From the NCBI GenBank assembly GCA_020634875.1, contig JACKAX010000002.1:124001-188000 (forward strand): 64,000 bases of DNA. The letters are read 5' to 3'. The position numbers and the translations under genes are program-made. Below the pieces are notes generated by a model that was not told the origin of the DNA, made no database searches, and worked only from the letters and a program-made list of their open reading frames with translations. Of the stretch, positions 42,191 to 51,920 are shown piece by piece; the first letter of the stretch is position 1; every line of letters begins with the position of its first letter. The DNA comes from Anaerolineales bacterium (GTDB lineage Bacteria > Chloroflexota > Anaerolineae > Anaerolineales > JABWBV01).

Positions 42191-43977
42191 GCCAACTCCT
42201 GCTCCAACCCTGTTTGCAACAATTGAGCGAATCGTGAATTGGGATCATTTGCCAACGCCATACGTTCCCCGTGCTCCACCATCTGCCCTTGCTCCAGGAT
42301 CATGATCCGGTCCGCGCGTTGCACCGTGCCCAGGCGGTGGGCGATGATGATCGCGGTGCGGCCCGCGAGGAGACGGGTAATCGCGCGTTCCAGCAGACGT
42401 TCGGTGGCGGGATCGAGACGGGAGGAGGCTTCGTCGAGGATGATCAAGCCGGGGTCTTTAAGAAAGACGCGGGCAAACGCAAGCAGTTGAGCTTCTCCGG
42501 CAGACAGCCCCTCCCCACCTGATTGCAGGGGTGTGTCCAGTCCTTGCGGGAAAGATTCAACCCATTCGAGCAGTTCCAATTCCTGAAGCGCGGTCTGAAT
42601 CCGGGCATCGGAAATCGAGGCGTCGAAAAAAGTCAGGTTATCGCGCACACTGGCGTTAAAGAGCTGCACATCCTGTGTCACCATGCCGACGCGGGCACGG
42701 AGATCGTCGAACTGGATGTCGGGAAGGGGGAGGCCGTTCAGGGAAATGGTGCCCTGTTGGGGGTCGTAAAAGCGAAAGAGCAGGCGGGTAAGGGTGGTTT
42801 TGCCGCTGCCCGTGCGTCCAAGCAAGCCGAGCGTGGTGTTTGGAGGGAGGGTGAAGGTGAGGGAGGAGAGGACCGATTGGTTGATTGGTTGATCGGGTGA
42901 TTGGGTGAATGGGGAAGGTGGGGTATTGGGAGGTGGGGGCGTGGGGGAGTCTTCGTAAGCAAAACTTACGTTCTCGAAACACACTTCCAGCGCGCCTTCG
43001 GGCAAGGGGTGGGTTCCGTTTTGCATCGAGGACTTCGCTTCGAGGAGTTCGTTCACCCGGCGGACAGCAGCTCCGGCTTCTTGCAGATCGTCAATCTCGC
43101 GGATGATGCTCTCTATGGGCCGGGTAAGCAGTTGGGTGTAGCCGAAAATCAGATACGCCGTGCCAAGTGTAATCGCCCCTTCCTGGTAAATCCACGCAGC
43201 CATGCCCAGGGCTACCGCACTGCCAACCGCAAATAGAATAATCGTGGAGCCAAATGAACTTGTCCCGATGATATCCGCTTTCAGGTCTTTGCGAAAATAG
43301 GCACGGGCAAGTTCGGCGAGGCGGCGCATGACGTAGGGGACAGCGCCGTTCGCGCGGATGTCTTCCGTGCCGGAGAGACGTTCTTCGATAAAGCCGAAAT
43401 AAAGCGCGCGGGCTTCTTTCGTCGCGTTCCAGTAGGGGATAGCGATAGTGCTGATCCGGCTGAGGACGATCATCGTAACGAGCGTGAACCCGGTCAGGGA
43501 CGCACCGACTCGCCAGTCAATGTTGAAGAGCAGCGCCAACACCCCAAGCATCAAAATTGCGTTGCCCAAAATCCGCACGACAAAGCGGGAGAAGAATTTG
43601 TTCATCACGCCTACATCGCCGTCCACCCGTTCGATGAAATAACCGGGCGTCCGGGCGTTGTGAAAAGACAGGTCAAGCGCCATGGTGTGCCGCGCGAGGT
43701 CCGCGCGGAGGCGGTTGGTCGCGGTCAGACCCACGTCGGTGGCGAGATAGGTTTCGGCAATGGTCAACGTCTGGCTGATAAGGCCGATGAGCAGATACAA
43801 GCCTGCGACGCGTAAGAGGATCGCGGTCGCTTCCCTCGCGAGGGCCAGGTCAATGAAGTTCGCCAAAATTTGGGGCAGCCACAGTTCCAGCCCGATGGCA
43901 GTCAAAAAGACCAGCGTTAGGAGGGCAACTTTTCCGGCTTGCGGGCGAAGGTAGGTGGTGAGGTAGTGGCGATACAC
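42187..43977 (-). CDS. ABC exporter half-transporter with canonical Walker B
   Basis: This 596-residue protein is the second half of the exporter. It has six TM segments, Walker [11 protein letters not shown], signature [11 protein letters not shown] (non-canonical) and Walker [13 protein letters not shown] with the catalytic Glu. An insert of about 30 residues rich in Pro, Thr and Ser ([16 protein letters not shown]) interrupts the start of the ATPase domain, after the first strand. I chose the GTG at 43977 because the preceding residues do not resemble the family; the frame runs on to 44094. Together with the gene it overlaps it forms the heterodimer. Confidence 0.88.
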   Translation of the reverse strand: MYRHYLTTYLRPQAGKVALLTLVFLTAIGLELWLPQILANFIDLALAREATAILLRVAGLYLLIGLISQTLTIAETYLATDVGLTATNRLRADLARHTMALDLSFHNARTPGYFIERVDGDVGVMNKFFSRFVVRILGNAILMLGVLALLFNIDWRVGASLTGFTLVTMIVLSRISTIAIPYWNATKEARALYFGFIEERLSGTEDIRANGAVPYVMRRLAELARAYFRKDLKADIIGTSSFGSTIILFAVGSAVALGMAAWIYQEGAITLGTAYLIFGYTQLLTRPIESIIREIDDLQEAGAAVRRVNELLEAKSSMQNGTHPLPEGALEVCFENVSFAYEDSPTPPPPNTPPSPFTQSPDQPINQSVLSSLTFTLPPNTTLGLLGRTGSGKTTLTRLLFRFYDPQQGTISLNGLPLPDIQFDDLRARVGMVTQDVQLFNASVRDNLTFFDASISDARIQTALQELELLEWVESFPQGLDTPLQSGGEGLSAGEAQLLAFARVFLKDPGLIILDEASSRLDPATERLLERAITRLLAGRTAIIIAHRLGTVQRADRIMILEQGQMVEHGERMALANDPNSRFAQLLQTGLEQELA

Positions 43978-44097
43978 TGAGAAATTCAGAGGGATTAGGA
44001 TGCAAAAATAGCACAAATACAACCAAGGTATTCTAGCACGGGAAACCACATTCCAACCAAGCCTGGGCTTTTGTAACATACAAGTGCGAGGCACTTA

Positions 44098-44135
44098 GGC
44101 AGATTTTTGGGCAAAAATTCTAAACAAAATCTGCC
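44098..44135. repeat. Inverted repeat in the gap before gyrA
   Basis: GGCAGATTTT (44098-44107) pairs exactly with AAAATCTGCC (44126-44135). GGGCAAAA/TTTTGGGC pairings are possible as alternatives. It lies between the divergent exporter and gyrA genes. Confidence 0.6.
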
Positions 44136-44229
44136 CAAAAGATCGCAAGTACGTTGTCCCCGAAAGGTTACAGGACTTTAAGAAAGCCCTCCGACCACGC
44201 CCCCCACAGGCCCGGTTAACCTGTCGGGG

Positions 44230-44238
44230 TGGTATAAT
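44230..44238 (+). promoter_or_regulatory. Extended -10 promoter of gyrA
   Basis: TGGTATAAT combines a perfect TATAAT (44233-44238) with the TGn extension, which explains the lack of a recognisable -35. It lies 39 bp before the gyrA start codon. Confidence 0.7.
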
Positions 44239-44276
44239 AACCCTTTAGTCTGTGATTGCTTTTAAAGGAAGAATAT

Positions 44277-46853
44277 ATGGAAGAAACCTTTGACCAAATC
44301 CAACGTGTGGACATTAACCATCAAATGCGTTCCGCCTACCTCGATTACGCCATGAGCGTGATCGTCGCCCGCGCCCTGCCCGATGCACGCGATGGCCTGA
44401 AACCCGTTCACCGTCGGATTTTGTTCGCGATGCACGATTTGGGGATACGCGCCAACTCATCCTACAAAAAATCTGCCAGGATCGTCGGGGAAGTGTTAGG
44501 GAAATATCACCCGCACGGTGATGTCGCCGTATACGAAACGATGGCCCGCCTCACCCAGGATTTTGCCATGCGCTACCCCATCGTGGATGGGCAAGGCAAC
44601 TTCGGCTCCATTCACGGCGACAGCCCCGCGGCCATGCGGTATACCGAGGCCCGTTTGGGACGCCTCGCCGAAGAAATGCTCGCCGACATTGACCAAAACA
44701 CTGTAGATTTCGGAGACAACTTCGATGGCTCGCTTCAGGAACCGCTTGTGCTCCCCGCCCGGATGCCCAGTCTGCTGTTGAACGGGTCAGCTGGGATCGC
44801 CGTCGGGATGGCGACCAACATCCCCCCCCACAACCTCCGCGAACTTGCCAACGCCCTCCGCTACGTTATTGACCGTTACGATGAACTGGACGAAATCACC
44901 GCCGAAGACCTGCTCGAACTGATCCCCGGCCCGGACTTCCCGACGGGGGGCATCATCGTCGGTAACGAAGGCATCCGGCACATGTACAGTTCCGGGCGTG
45001 GGCAAATGATGGTGCGCGGGCGTGCCCACATCGAAGAAATGAGCAGTGGCCGATACCGCATCGTGGTGACGGAAGTGCCCTACCAGACCAATGTGACCAC
45101 CCTCATTGAACGGATTGCCGAACTCGTACGCGGGGGGCGTCTCGACGACATCAGCGACATGCGCGACGAGTCCGACCGCCGCGGGTTGGGCATCGTCATC
45201 GAACTCAAACGGGGCGCACAACCCAAAAAAGTCCTCAACCAGCTTTACAAATACACCCCCCTCCAATCCACCTTCGGCGCGCAGATTCTCGCGTTGGTAA
45301 ATGGGGAACCGCGCGTTCTCACCCTCAAACGCTCCCTCCAAATTTACATTGATCACCGCGTGGAAGTGATCACCCGCCGGACACAGTTCCAACTCGAAAA
45401 AGCTCGCGCCCGCGCCCACATCCTCGACGGGTTACTGATCGCCCTCGCAAATCTCGACGCGGTCATCAAAACCATCCGCGAATCCCCCAGCGTGGAAGAA
45501 GCTAAAGAGCGGTTGATGACCCGGTTCAACTTAAGCGATGTCCAGGCGCAAGCCATCCTCGACATGCAGCTCCGTCGCCTGGCCGCCCTCGAACGCCAAA
45601 AGATCGAAGACGAACACCAGCAGATCATGGATCGCATTGCCTATCTCGAAGACCTGCTCGCCAGTCCTGCCAAAATCCTGGCCCTGATCAAAGACGACCT
45701 CGCCGAATTATCCACCAAATTTGGTGATGACCGCCGCACGATGATCGTCGCGGGGGCAACAGGAGATTTGAGCGAAGAAGACCTTGTAAAAGACGAAGCC
45801 GTGCTGATCAGCCTGACCCAACGCGGTTACATCAAACGCGTGGCCGCCAAAACCTACCGCGCCCAAGCACGCGGCGGGCGCGGCGTGATCGGGCACACAA
45901 CCAAAGAAGAAGACGAGATCATGATCCTTCTTCCGGCCCGTTCCCTGCAAACCATTTTGTTCTTCTCCAACAAAGGCAAGGTCTACTCCGAAAAAACCTA
46001 TAATATCCCCGACGCGGGGCGGACTTCAGTCGGGGTTTCGATTTTCAACGTCCTGGCGATGGAAGCCGGAGAAACGATCACCGCCGCCGTCGCGGTGCCT
46101 GATTTCAGCCAGAGTAATTATTGCACGATGATGACCCGCAAAGGCACCATCAAACGGGTTGATCTCTCGCACTTTGAATCGGTGCGTCCCTCGGGGTTGA
46201 TTGCGATGGGGTTGAACGATGGGGACGAGTTGGGTTGGGCACGCCTGACCCACGGTAAAAATGAAATTATGGTCATCACCGAACAAGGTCTGGCCCTGCG
46301 TTTTGATGAAAACGAAGTCCGCTCAATGGGGCGCACCGCGACTGGGGTCACAGGTATCCGTTTGAAGAAAGGCGACCGCGTGACCAGTATGGAAGTGGTG
46401 GAGCCAGATGGCGATTTGCTCGTCATCACCACGAAAGGGTTCGGCAAACGCACACCGCTCACCGAGTACTCACCCCGAAGCCGCGCCACGCAGGGGATTC
46501 AAACCATTGATATTCATGCGATTAATATTGTTGGAACGATCGTCGCCGCCCGCGTGGTGCAAAAAGGCGATCATCTCACCCTCATTTCGTCGGGTGGCGT
46601 CATCATCCGCACGACGGTGGACGAAATTTCCCAGGCGGGCCGCGCCACGCGCGGCGTCCATGTGATGAACCTGGGTAATGGCGAGAGCGTTGCCGCCGTC
46701 GCCCGCATCGCCGAAGCCGACCTAAAAATGGTGGAAGCAGGGGAAACAGAAGTGACCATTCCAGGGTTAGTAACGCCGCCTTCGACCAATGGGAAGAAAA
46801 AAGAACCGGTCATCCCGGATGAAGAAGAAGAAAATATTGACACGGAGGAGTAG
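44277..46853 (+). CDS. gyrA: DNA gyrase subunit A
   Basis: The 858-residue protein is a complete type IIA topoisomerase subunit. The DNA-cleaving tyrosine is Y122 in AAMRYTEAR, the same number as in E. coli GyrA. The C-terminal half is the six-bladed DNA-wrapping domain with the GyrA box in the form QARGGRG. In the quinolone-determining region the sequence is [10 protein letters not shown], giving Val at position 83 and Glu at position 87 where E. coli has Ser and Asp. gyrB is not adjacent. ParC is the alternative, but the length and GyrA box favour gyrase. The ATG at 44277 follows AAAGGAAG, and a strong terminator follows the gene. Confidence 0.95.
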   Translation: MEETFDQIQRVDINHQMRSAYLDYAMSVIVARALPDARDGLKPVHRRILFAMHDLGIRANSSYKKSARIVGEVLGKYHPHGDVAVYETMARLTQDFAMRYPIVDGQGNFGSIHGDSPAAMRYTEARLGRLAEEMLADIDQNTVDFGDNFDGSLQEPLVLPARMPSLLLNGSAGIAVGMATNIPPHNLRELANALRYVIDRYDELDEITAEDLLELIPGPDFPTGGIIVGNEGIRHMYSSGRGQMMVRGRAHIEEMSSGRYRIVVTEVPYQTNVTTLIERIAELVRGGRLDDISDMRDESDRRGLGIVIELKRGAQPKKVLNQLYKYTPLQSTFGAQILALVNGEPRVLTLKRSLQIYIDHRVEVITRRTQFQLEKARARAHILDGLLIALANLDAVIKTIRESPSVEEAKERLMTRFNLSDVQAQAILDMQLRRLAALERQKIEDEHQQIMDRIAYLEDLLASPAKILALIKDDLAELSTKFGDDRRTMIVAGATGDLSEEDLVKDEAVLISLTQRGYIKRVAAKTYRAQARGGRGVIGHTTKEEDEIMILLPARSLQTILFFSNKGKVYSEKTYNIPDAGRTSVGVSIFNVLAMEAGETITAAVAVPDFSQSNYCTMMTRKGTIKRVDLSHFESVRPSGLIAMGLNDGDELGWARLTHGKNEIMVITEQGLALRFDENEVRSMGRTATGVTGIRLKKGDRVTSMEVVEPDGDLLVITTKGFGKRTPLTEYSPRSRATQGIQTIDIHAINIVGTIVAARVVQKGDHLTLISSGGVIIRTTVDEISQAGRATRGVHVMNLGNGESVAAVARIAEADLKMVEAGETEVTIPGLVTPPSTNGKKKEPVIPDEEEENIDTEE

Positions 46854-46866
46854 TAGCTCCCGACAA

Positions 46867-46899
46867 AAGATGCGTATCGGCGATACGCATCTTTTTTTT
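46867..46899 (+). terminator. Terminator of gyrA
   Basis: AAGATGCGTATC (46867-46878) pairs with GATACGCATCTT (46882-46893) over a 3-nt loop and is followed by TTTTTT. Confidence 0.9.
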
Positions 46900-46906
46900 G
46901 CAATTC

Positions 46907-46950
46907 TTGACTTCTATTCGCTTGCTTCGTATAATTCGGAAAAGACCGAA
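46907..46950 (+). promoter_or_regulatory. Sigma-70 promoter with operator-like dyad for the GbsR-type gene
   Basis: TTGACT (46907-46912) and TATAAT (46930-46935) are separated by exactly 17 bp. TTCGGAAAAGACCGAA (46935-46950), with 5-bp arms, covers the expected start of transcription, a good place for autorepression. Confidence 0.8.
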
Positions 46951-46962
46951 ATTACGAAAACT

Positions 46963-47487
46963 ATGGAATTAACCGAAGCTACACAAAACTTTATTGTTCA
47001 CTGGGGCGAGATGGGCACCAAATGGGGCATCAACCGCACCGTGGCCCAAATCCACGCCCTCCTCTTTATTTCCCCTGATGCCCTCACTGCCGAAGAAATC
47101 AGCGACACGTTGCAGATTGCGCGCTCGACCGTGAGCACGGGCCTGCGCGAATTGCAAAGTTGGGGTATCGTCAAAGTCACCCATGTTTGGGATGACCGGC
47201 GCGACCACTTTGAAACAATGGGCGATGTCTGGGAGATGTTCCGCGTGGTGTTGGATGAACGCAAACGCCGCGAAATGGATCCGGCCTTGCAAATGCTCCA
47301 CGACATCACCGACTCACTGGATGCGGGTGAAGAAGACCAGTACACGAAGCAAAAACTCAACGAAATGCTGGATTTTTTTGAGACGATGATGTCCCTCTAC
47401 GGGCAATTGCAAAATCTTTCTACATCCACGATCAAACGGACTGCCAAAATGGGCAATATTGTTACCGCGTTATTAGGTGGCGTATAA
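46963..47487 (+). CDS. GbsR/MarR-type transcriptional regulator
   Basis: The 174-residue protein has a winged helix (LTAEEISDTLQIARSTVSTG, residues about 42-61, then LRELQSWGIVKVTHVWDDRRDHFE in part) framed by dimerising helices. The N-terminal helix FIVHWGEMGTKWGINRTVAQ is typical of the GbsR group, regulators of osmoprotectant or transport genes. Start at 46963 is chosen from the promoter and the domain; the frame upstream overlaps gyrA. No Shine-Dalgarno is seen and the leader is only about 20 nt. The dyad over the promoter suggests self-control. Confidence 0.87.
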   Translation: MELTEATQNFIVHWGEMGTKWGINRTVAQIHALLFISPDALTAEEISDTLQIARSTVSTGLRELQSWGIVKVTHVWDDRRDHFETMGDVWEMFRVVLDERKRREMDPALQMLHDITDSLDAGEEDQYTKQKLNEMLDFFETMMSLYGQLQNLSTSTIKRTAKMGNIVTALLGGV

Positions 47488-47515
47488 CCCTTTTTCGTAA
47501 CTACTCACCCCTAGA

Positions 47516-47575
47516 ACTGACAGGTTTTGAATTGAGCCGCAAATTCAAAAAACACCCTGGAAAAACCTGTCAGGT
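47516..47575. repeat. Inverted repeat of the CTGACAGGTTTT type
   Basis: CTGACAGGTTTT (from 47517) pairs with AAAACCTGTCAG (ending 47573). It fills the gap between the regulator and the polyprenyl synthase gene. Confidence 0.65.
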
Positions 47576-47595
47576 CTCTTTGGAAATACCTTTCA

Positions 47596-48564
47596 ATGAC
47601 TACGACTGTTTCTTTTCTCAACCCTGTTCAAGAGCGTCTAAAAGACGTTGAGATTTTGATGCGCGCCCAGGCCGAGGGCAACCACCCCGATCTGATCGCC
47701 GCCATGCACCACTTGATCCAGGCAGGCGGCAAACGCGTGCGCCCGGCCATTTCCCTACTCACCGGTGGGATGTTGGGTGCTGACCCTGACCGTTTGCTGA
47801 ACCTCGCGGGGGCCGTGGAACTTTTACATACCGCTACCCTCGTCCATGATGATTTGATTGATGGTGCCCTGTTGCGCCGCGGTTCCCCCACTCTCAACGC
47901 GCAGTGGACCCCTGCCGCCACCGTTTTGACCGGAGATTTTATTTTCGCCCGCGCCGCCAAACTTGCCGCCGACACTGGTTCCGTCATCGTCATGCAGCTT
48001 TTTGCCGAAACGTTGACCACTATCGTCAACGGCGAAATTACGCAATATTTCCGCAGCAAAGGCATTGCCAGCCGGGATGATTACTACACCCGCATCTATG
48101 CGAAAACCGCTTCAATGTTTGAATTGGCCTCGGAAGCTGCCGCGGTGCTCAGCCCAGTGGACGAACGCACGATCAACATTGCCCGGCGTTTCGGATATGA
48201 GATCGGCGTGGCGTTCCAGATTGTGGATGATGTGTTGGACTTTACCGGCGAACAGGCCCGGGTAGGTAAACCGGTCGGGAGCGACCTCCGCCAGGGGTTG
48301 ATCACCCTTCCTGCATTGTACTTTTTTGAAGCAAATCCTGGAGACCCGGACATGCATTCTGTCATTGAGCGCAATGGGCACAATCAACGCCAACTCGACC
48401 GGTTGATTGATGCAATCCGCGAAAGCAACGCGATTGAACTGGCATTGGAAGAAGCAGATGAGTATGTGCAACGGGCGTTGGGCCTACTTGAAGAATTCCC
48501 CTACTCGTCGGAACGGGATGCACTGGCAGATTTGGCAACGTACATTACGCGTAGAAATATCTGA
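47596..48564 (+). CDS. Long-chain polyprenyl diphosphate synthase
   Basis: The 322-residue protein has all trans-isoprenyl synthase motifs: GGKRVRP (44-50), first Asp-rich motif HDDLID (D85, D86, D89) with downstream LRRG, and the second motif FQIVDDVLDF. The residue five before the first Asp is Ala80, small rather than aromatic, which in this family goes with long products such as the C35-C50 tails of quinones. It would extend farnesyl diphosphate with isopentenyl diphosphate. It stands alone, ended by a strong terminator. The exact chain length cannot be read from the sequence. Confidence 0.92.
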   Translation: MTTTVSFLNPVQERLKDVEILMRAQAEGNHPDLIAAMHHLIQAGGKRVRPAISLLTGGMLGADPDRLLNLAGAVELLHTATLVHDDLIDGALLRRGSPTLNAQWTPAATVLTGDFIFARAAKLAADTGSVIVMQLFAETLTTIVNGEITQYFRSKGIASRDDYYTRIYAKTASMFELASEAAAVLSPVDERTINIARRFGYEIGVAFQIVDDVLDFTGEQARVGKPVGSDLRQGLITLPALYFFEANPGDPDMHSVIERNGHNQRQLDRLIDAIRESNAIELALEEADEYVQRALGLLEEFPYSSERDALADLATYITRRNI

Positions 48565-48590
48565 GATTCTTTGACACATTCCTCGATAAA

Positions 48591-48637
48591 TAAAAAAAGA
48601 AGGCTTCCAAGTGATATGGAAGCCTTCTTTTTTTATC
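48591..48637 (+). terminator. Terminator after the polyprenyl synthase gene
   Basis: AGAAGGCTTCCA (ending 48609) pairs with TGGAAGCCTTCT (from 48617), with A and T runs on the two sides. It can serve both this gene and the converging phosphatase gene. Confidence 0.9.
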
Positions 48638-48662
48638 GTTATCCATATTAATTCCCTCCCAT

Positions 48663-48708
48663 ATTCCGTATTGCATATCTCGTATTTTGTCCCTACACAA
48701 TACGGAAT
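48663..48708. repeat. Inverted repeat of the ATTCCGTATTG type
   Basis: ATTCCGTATTG (48663-48673) and CAATACGGAAT (48698-48708) are exact complements around a 24-nt loop, in the gap between converging genes. Confidence 0.65.
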
Positions 48709-48732
48709 ACGCCATACGGTGTGGAGTGACTA

Positions 48733-50772
48733 TCAGCTAGTGCGGCGAATGACCATGAGAGTGATGTCGTCGAATTGAGGGGCGTCGGCGACGAAGGTGT
48801 GGATGGTCTGGAGAATACCAGTGTGGATGTCTTTGGCGACGGAATGTTTGTGCGTGACACTGGCCTCAATCAGACGGTCTTCGTCAAAGAATTCCTGGGC
48901 GGCGTTTTGGGCTTCGGTGACGCCGTCGGTGTAAAGGACGAGAAAATGATCGGGGGGAAATGGGACTTGTGCGGACTTCCAGGTTACTTCGTCGAGCATA
49001 CCAATGGGAACACCGGTGCGGATGAGGCTTTGGGGCTTGTTGCTGTCGGAAGGGGTAAACAAGAAGGGTGGGTTGTGGCCGCCGTTGACGTAGGTGAGGG
49101 TGTGCTGTTGGGGGTCAATGATCCCGTAAAAGGTGGTGATAAAGAGCTGGGATTGGGTGTCTTCGTGGACGCGGTCGTTGGTCAGTTTGAAGGCGAGGGC
49201 GGGGTCGTCGGGGTATTCGAGAACGTAGGTGCGGAGGAGGGTACGGGTGAGGGCCATGAAGAGGGCGGCACCGGTGCCTTTGTCCGCGACATCCGCGACG
49301 ACAAAACCGAGGCGTCCATCAGGGTAGGGGATGAAGTCGTAGAAATCGCCGGATGTTTGGAGGGCGGGGGTAAGAGAGGCCGCGATTTCGTATCCGGGCA
49401 GGGTGGGGATTTTTTCGGGGAGGAAGTTTGCCTGAATGCGTCCGGCGAGTTCGAGTTCGTTTGCCATGCGTTCTTTAAGGAGGGCTTCTTTATGAGTTTC
49501 TGCGCGGTAAATAGCTGAGGCGATTTGGGCGGCGAGAGACTGTAAGGCAGGGATGTATTCGGTGATTTTTGTTTGATCTCGTCGGGTAGCGAGAAGAACG
49601 CCTCCTAATAAGGAGTTTTCATCATCCCGGATAGGGATGACCAATCCCTCACGCAGAGGATCATCATCGAGTGTGCCAGGTTTGAGATATTGATAGGGGG
49701 GATTGTCTCCTTGGGAAACCAGGTTTTGGAGGCCGTCAAAAGCTGGAAAGGTAACATTTGGGGTTTGATAGAGAATTCGATCTGGTTCCAGCCAGATCAT
49801 GCCCCGCGTGGCAAGGAACATGAGGGGCATGTGTGTGGTGAGAATTTCAGATAGGGTAGATAAATCCGGGGGGGCCGCGATAATTTTTCGTCCTAATTCT
49901 TCCAGCGCTGCAAGTTCACGAGCACGTTGGGTACGTTGTTTTACATTTTGGGTGAGTTGGTTGGCCAATAAACTGGAGAACAGGATTGCTAAAAGGAAGA
50001 AAAACAAAATTGCCGCACCATTCACAGTATAAAGATAGGCCCCCAGCAATGTGAAAGGCAGTGCTAGATATTGTACGATGGACTGAATGAAGATGAATAG
50101 ATACAAATTTTTGAGGCTGGCCTGATTCCCGCCCACCATTTCCGGCGCGTGAGCAACATAATTGATCATCGGAAACATAATGAGATAGGGGACCAACGCG
50201 CTGAACAACAGTAAAATGACGGCGGGCATCAGGCTGGAAAAACTAAAACTGGCAAACGGCAGTTGCCCTCCTATACGTTGGTAAATCCAAAAGCCCATCA
50301 AGTATGGCAGGGTACTCGTTGTCGTGCTGGATGTCATGGCCGCCATTTGACCCCAGCGAACGTTATGATTTTTTTCCCGTACAAACCGAAACAGCGCAAT
50401 GCCCAGGGAAGGCAGGAGTTCCAACCACAACGCTGATGGCCCAAAGATGAACAAAGCTGATAGCGAAATGACAAAGACAAAGTTTCCATTGCCAGATGCC
50501 ATCACACCTGGCCGCAGTTCGATTTGAACATCAAAGGAATACCTTTGCAAGATGAAGGCAAAAACTAACAATCCTACCATTACGCCCAGCTGATCAGAGA
50601 GAAGTGCAAATCTCGTTTCACTTGCAAGCCAAAAGAGACCGACCAACATAAGGGGGGTATAGCAAAAAACCGAATACATATTGAGAAACTGGCCAGCACG
50701 CTCTGCAGCAGTCATGCGCGTGATAGCCGGACGGACGCGTATGGCTAATTGTTGGAGGAAACCAGGCTTCAC
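48733..50772 (-). CDS. Membrane-bound SpoIIE/RsbU-type PP2C phosphatase with GAF domain
   Basis: The 679-residue protein has about seven TM segments (residues 35-285), a GAF-like domain (about 300-440, with AALEELGRKI leading in) and a PP2C phosphatase of the RsbU/SpoIIE type: LAGRIQANFLPEKIPTLPGY, TSGDFYDF with a metal-binding Asp, VVADVADKGTGAALFMALTR, NGGHNPPFL and YTDGVTEAQN. It would dephosphorylate an anti-sigma-factor antagonist; none is encoded nearby. The GTG at 50772 overlaps the preceding stop (GTGA) and has GGAGG nine bases upstream, so I prefer it to the GTG at 50799. Confidence 0.9.
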   Translation of the reverse strand: MKPGFLQQLAIRVRPAITRMTAAERAGQFLNMYSVFCYTPLMLVGLFWLASETRFALLSDQLGVMVGLLVFAFILQRYSFDVQIELRPGVMASGNGNFVFVISLSALFIFGPSALWLELLPSLGIALFRFVREKNHNVRWGQMAAMTSSTTTSTLPYLMGFWIYQRIGGQLPFASFSFSSLMPAVILLLFSALVPYLIMFPMINYVAHAPEMVGGNQASLKNLYLFIFIQSIVQYLALPFTLLGAYLYTVNGAAILFFFLLAILFSSLLANQLTQNVKQRTQRARELAALEELGRKIIAAPPDLSTLSEILTTHMPLMFLATRGMIWLEPDRILYQTPNVTFPAFDGLQNLVSQGDNPPYQYLKPGTLDDDPLREGLVIPIRDDENSLLGGVLLATRRDQTKITEYIPALQSLAAQIASAIYRAETHKEALLKERMANELELAGRIQANFLPEKIPTLPGYEIAASLTPALQTSGDFYDFIPYPDGRLGFVVADVADKGTGAALFMALTRTLLRTYVLEYPDDPALAFKLTNDRVHEDTQSQLFITTFYGIIDPQQHTLTYVNGGHNPPFLFTPSDSNKPQSLIRTGVPIGMLDEVTWKSAQVPFPPDHFLVLYTDGVTEAQNAAQEFFDEDRLIEASVTHKHSVAKDIHTGILQTIHTFVADAPQFDDITLMVIRRTS

Positions 50773-51764
50773 TTCAGCAACCCCTCCTCCCGCAACCACA
50801 CTTCCACCTGCCGCATCCCCTCGTGCAAGGATATTTTCGGCATGAAACTGAGTTGTCCGACTGCTTTTTTCCCGCTGTATGTCACCCGTAATGTGGTGAA
50901 CAGCACCTGTGGGCGGGTGAACACGGGCGGCTTCCTGGTCAGCTTTGCCAACCCTTCAAAAAGCCCTGCCCCCATCATCGCCAATGGTTTCGGCGCACTG
51001 GGAATCCACTTCTTACCCAACATCTGGGCATAAAACCCAAAAAACTGCCGGATTTCCACCGGCTTCTCATTCAGCAACAAATATGCCTCCCCCACCTGCC
51101 CCTTCTCCAATGCGGCCAGATAGCCATCCACCAAATCCTCAATAAAAATTGGCTGGATCAACCCCTTCCCCCCATCGGCATACGTCATCAGGTTTCGCTT
51201 GATCAGGTTGAACGGCGTGTACGTCCACGTCCAGTCTCTCGGCCCGTACACCTGCCCCGGACGGACAATCACCACCTGCAGCCCCTTCGCCAGCCATTCC
51301 CGCGCAATTTGCTCCCCTTCAATCTTCGTGTCCACATACGCATCCCCACACATTTTCATCGGGGCCTCCTCGGAGACCTCACGGGCCGGCTCGACCCCAT
51401 GCACCAGCAACGAACTCGTGTAAACCATCCGCTCCACCCCGGCCTCCAGCGCCGCCCGACAAATGTTATTTGACCCCTCTGCGTTGATTTGCCGGTACAC
51501 GGCCGTATCCTCAAACAAATTGATCGCCCCCGCACAGTGAATCACGATTTGACACCCCGCCACCCCCGCGCGGAGCGACTCCCGATCGAGAAGGTCCCCC
51601 CGCGCGATTTCCGCGCCCGCCAGATCACCGGCCCGCGCGGGGTCACGTGCAAGCACCCGAACATTGTGCCCGTCCGCGAGCAATCGCCGTGCAATCGCCC
51701 CGCCAATAAAGCCGGTCGCGCCAGTGATGAGAATTTTTTTGTGGGTGAAATCGAAGGCATCCAT
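50769..51764 (-). CDS. NAD-dependent epimerase/dehydratase (extended SDR, 3-beta-HSD-like)
   Basis: The 331-residue protein has GATGFIG (15-21) for the cofactor, YTSS around 115-118, and the catalytic pair Y143 and K147 in DAYVDTK. The remainder, with RPGQVYGPRD and IFIEDLVDGYLAAL, fits the 3-beta-hydroxysteroid dehydrogenase-like group of extended SDRs. Its substrate may be a nucleotide sugar or a terpenoid-like alcohol. It is coupled to the downstream phosphatase by a 4-bp overlap. No Shine-Dalgarno of note. Confidence 0.85.
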   Translation of the reverse strand: MDAFDFTHKKILITGATGFIGGAIARRLLADGHNVRVLARDPARAGDLAGAEIARGDLLDRESLRAGVAGCQIVIHCAGAINLFEDTAVYRQINAEGSNNICRAALEAGVERMVYTSSLLVHGVEPAREVSEEAPMKMCGDAYVDTKIEGEQIAREWLAKGLQVVIVRPGQVYGPRDWTWTYTPFNLIKRNLMTYADGGKGLIQPIFIEDLVDGYLAALEKGQVGEAYLLLNEKPVEIRQFFGFYAQMLGKKWIPSAPKPLAMMGAGLFEGLAKLTRKPPVFTRPQVLFTTLRVTYSGKKAVGQLSFMPKISLHEGMRQVEVWLREEGLLK

Positions 51765-51920
51765 AACGTGTTCTCCAGAATGGGAATATGTTCCATTCTA
51801 CAACACCATGCCGTGTCGGGCAATTGACCATTCTCCGACTGGAGAGAAACCGCTTATAATATTCCTTTGTACGGAGCAAATGGCAACAGTGGGCTATTCT
51901 TTTTAATTAGGAGTGCAGTG

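Noticed and set aside
42187..44094. The full open frame of the exporter gene from 44094
   Set aside because: The first 39 codons do not resemble ABC exporters, and the family start matches the GTG at 43977.
44098..44276. A riboswitch in the gyrA leader
   Set aside because: The extended -10 lies only 39 bp before the start codon, so the inverted repeat at 44098 is upstream of the transcript.
48775..49518. A 247-codon plus-strand frame opposite the SpoIIE-type phosphatase
   Set aside because: It is Gly/Val/Glu-rich without motifs and covers the well-conserved PP2C domain on the other strand.
48733..50799. GTG at 50799 as start of the phosphatase
   Set aside because: The GTG at 50772 overlaps the preceding stop by 4 bp and has GGAGG at the right distance; the earlier start would lie inside the epimerase gene.
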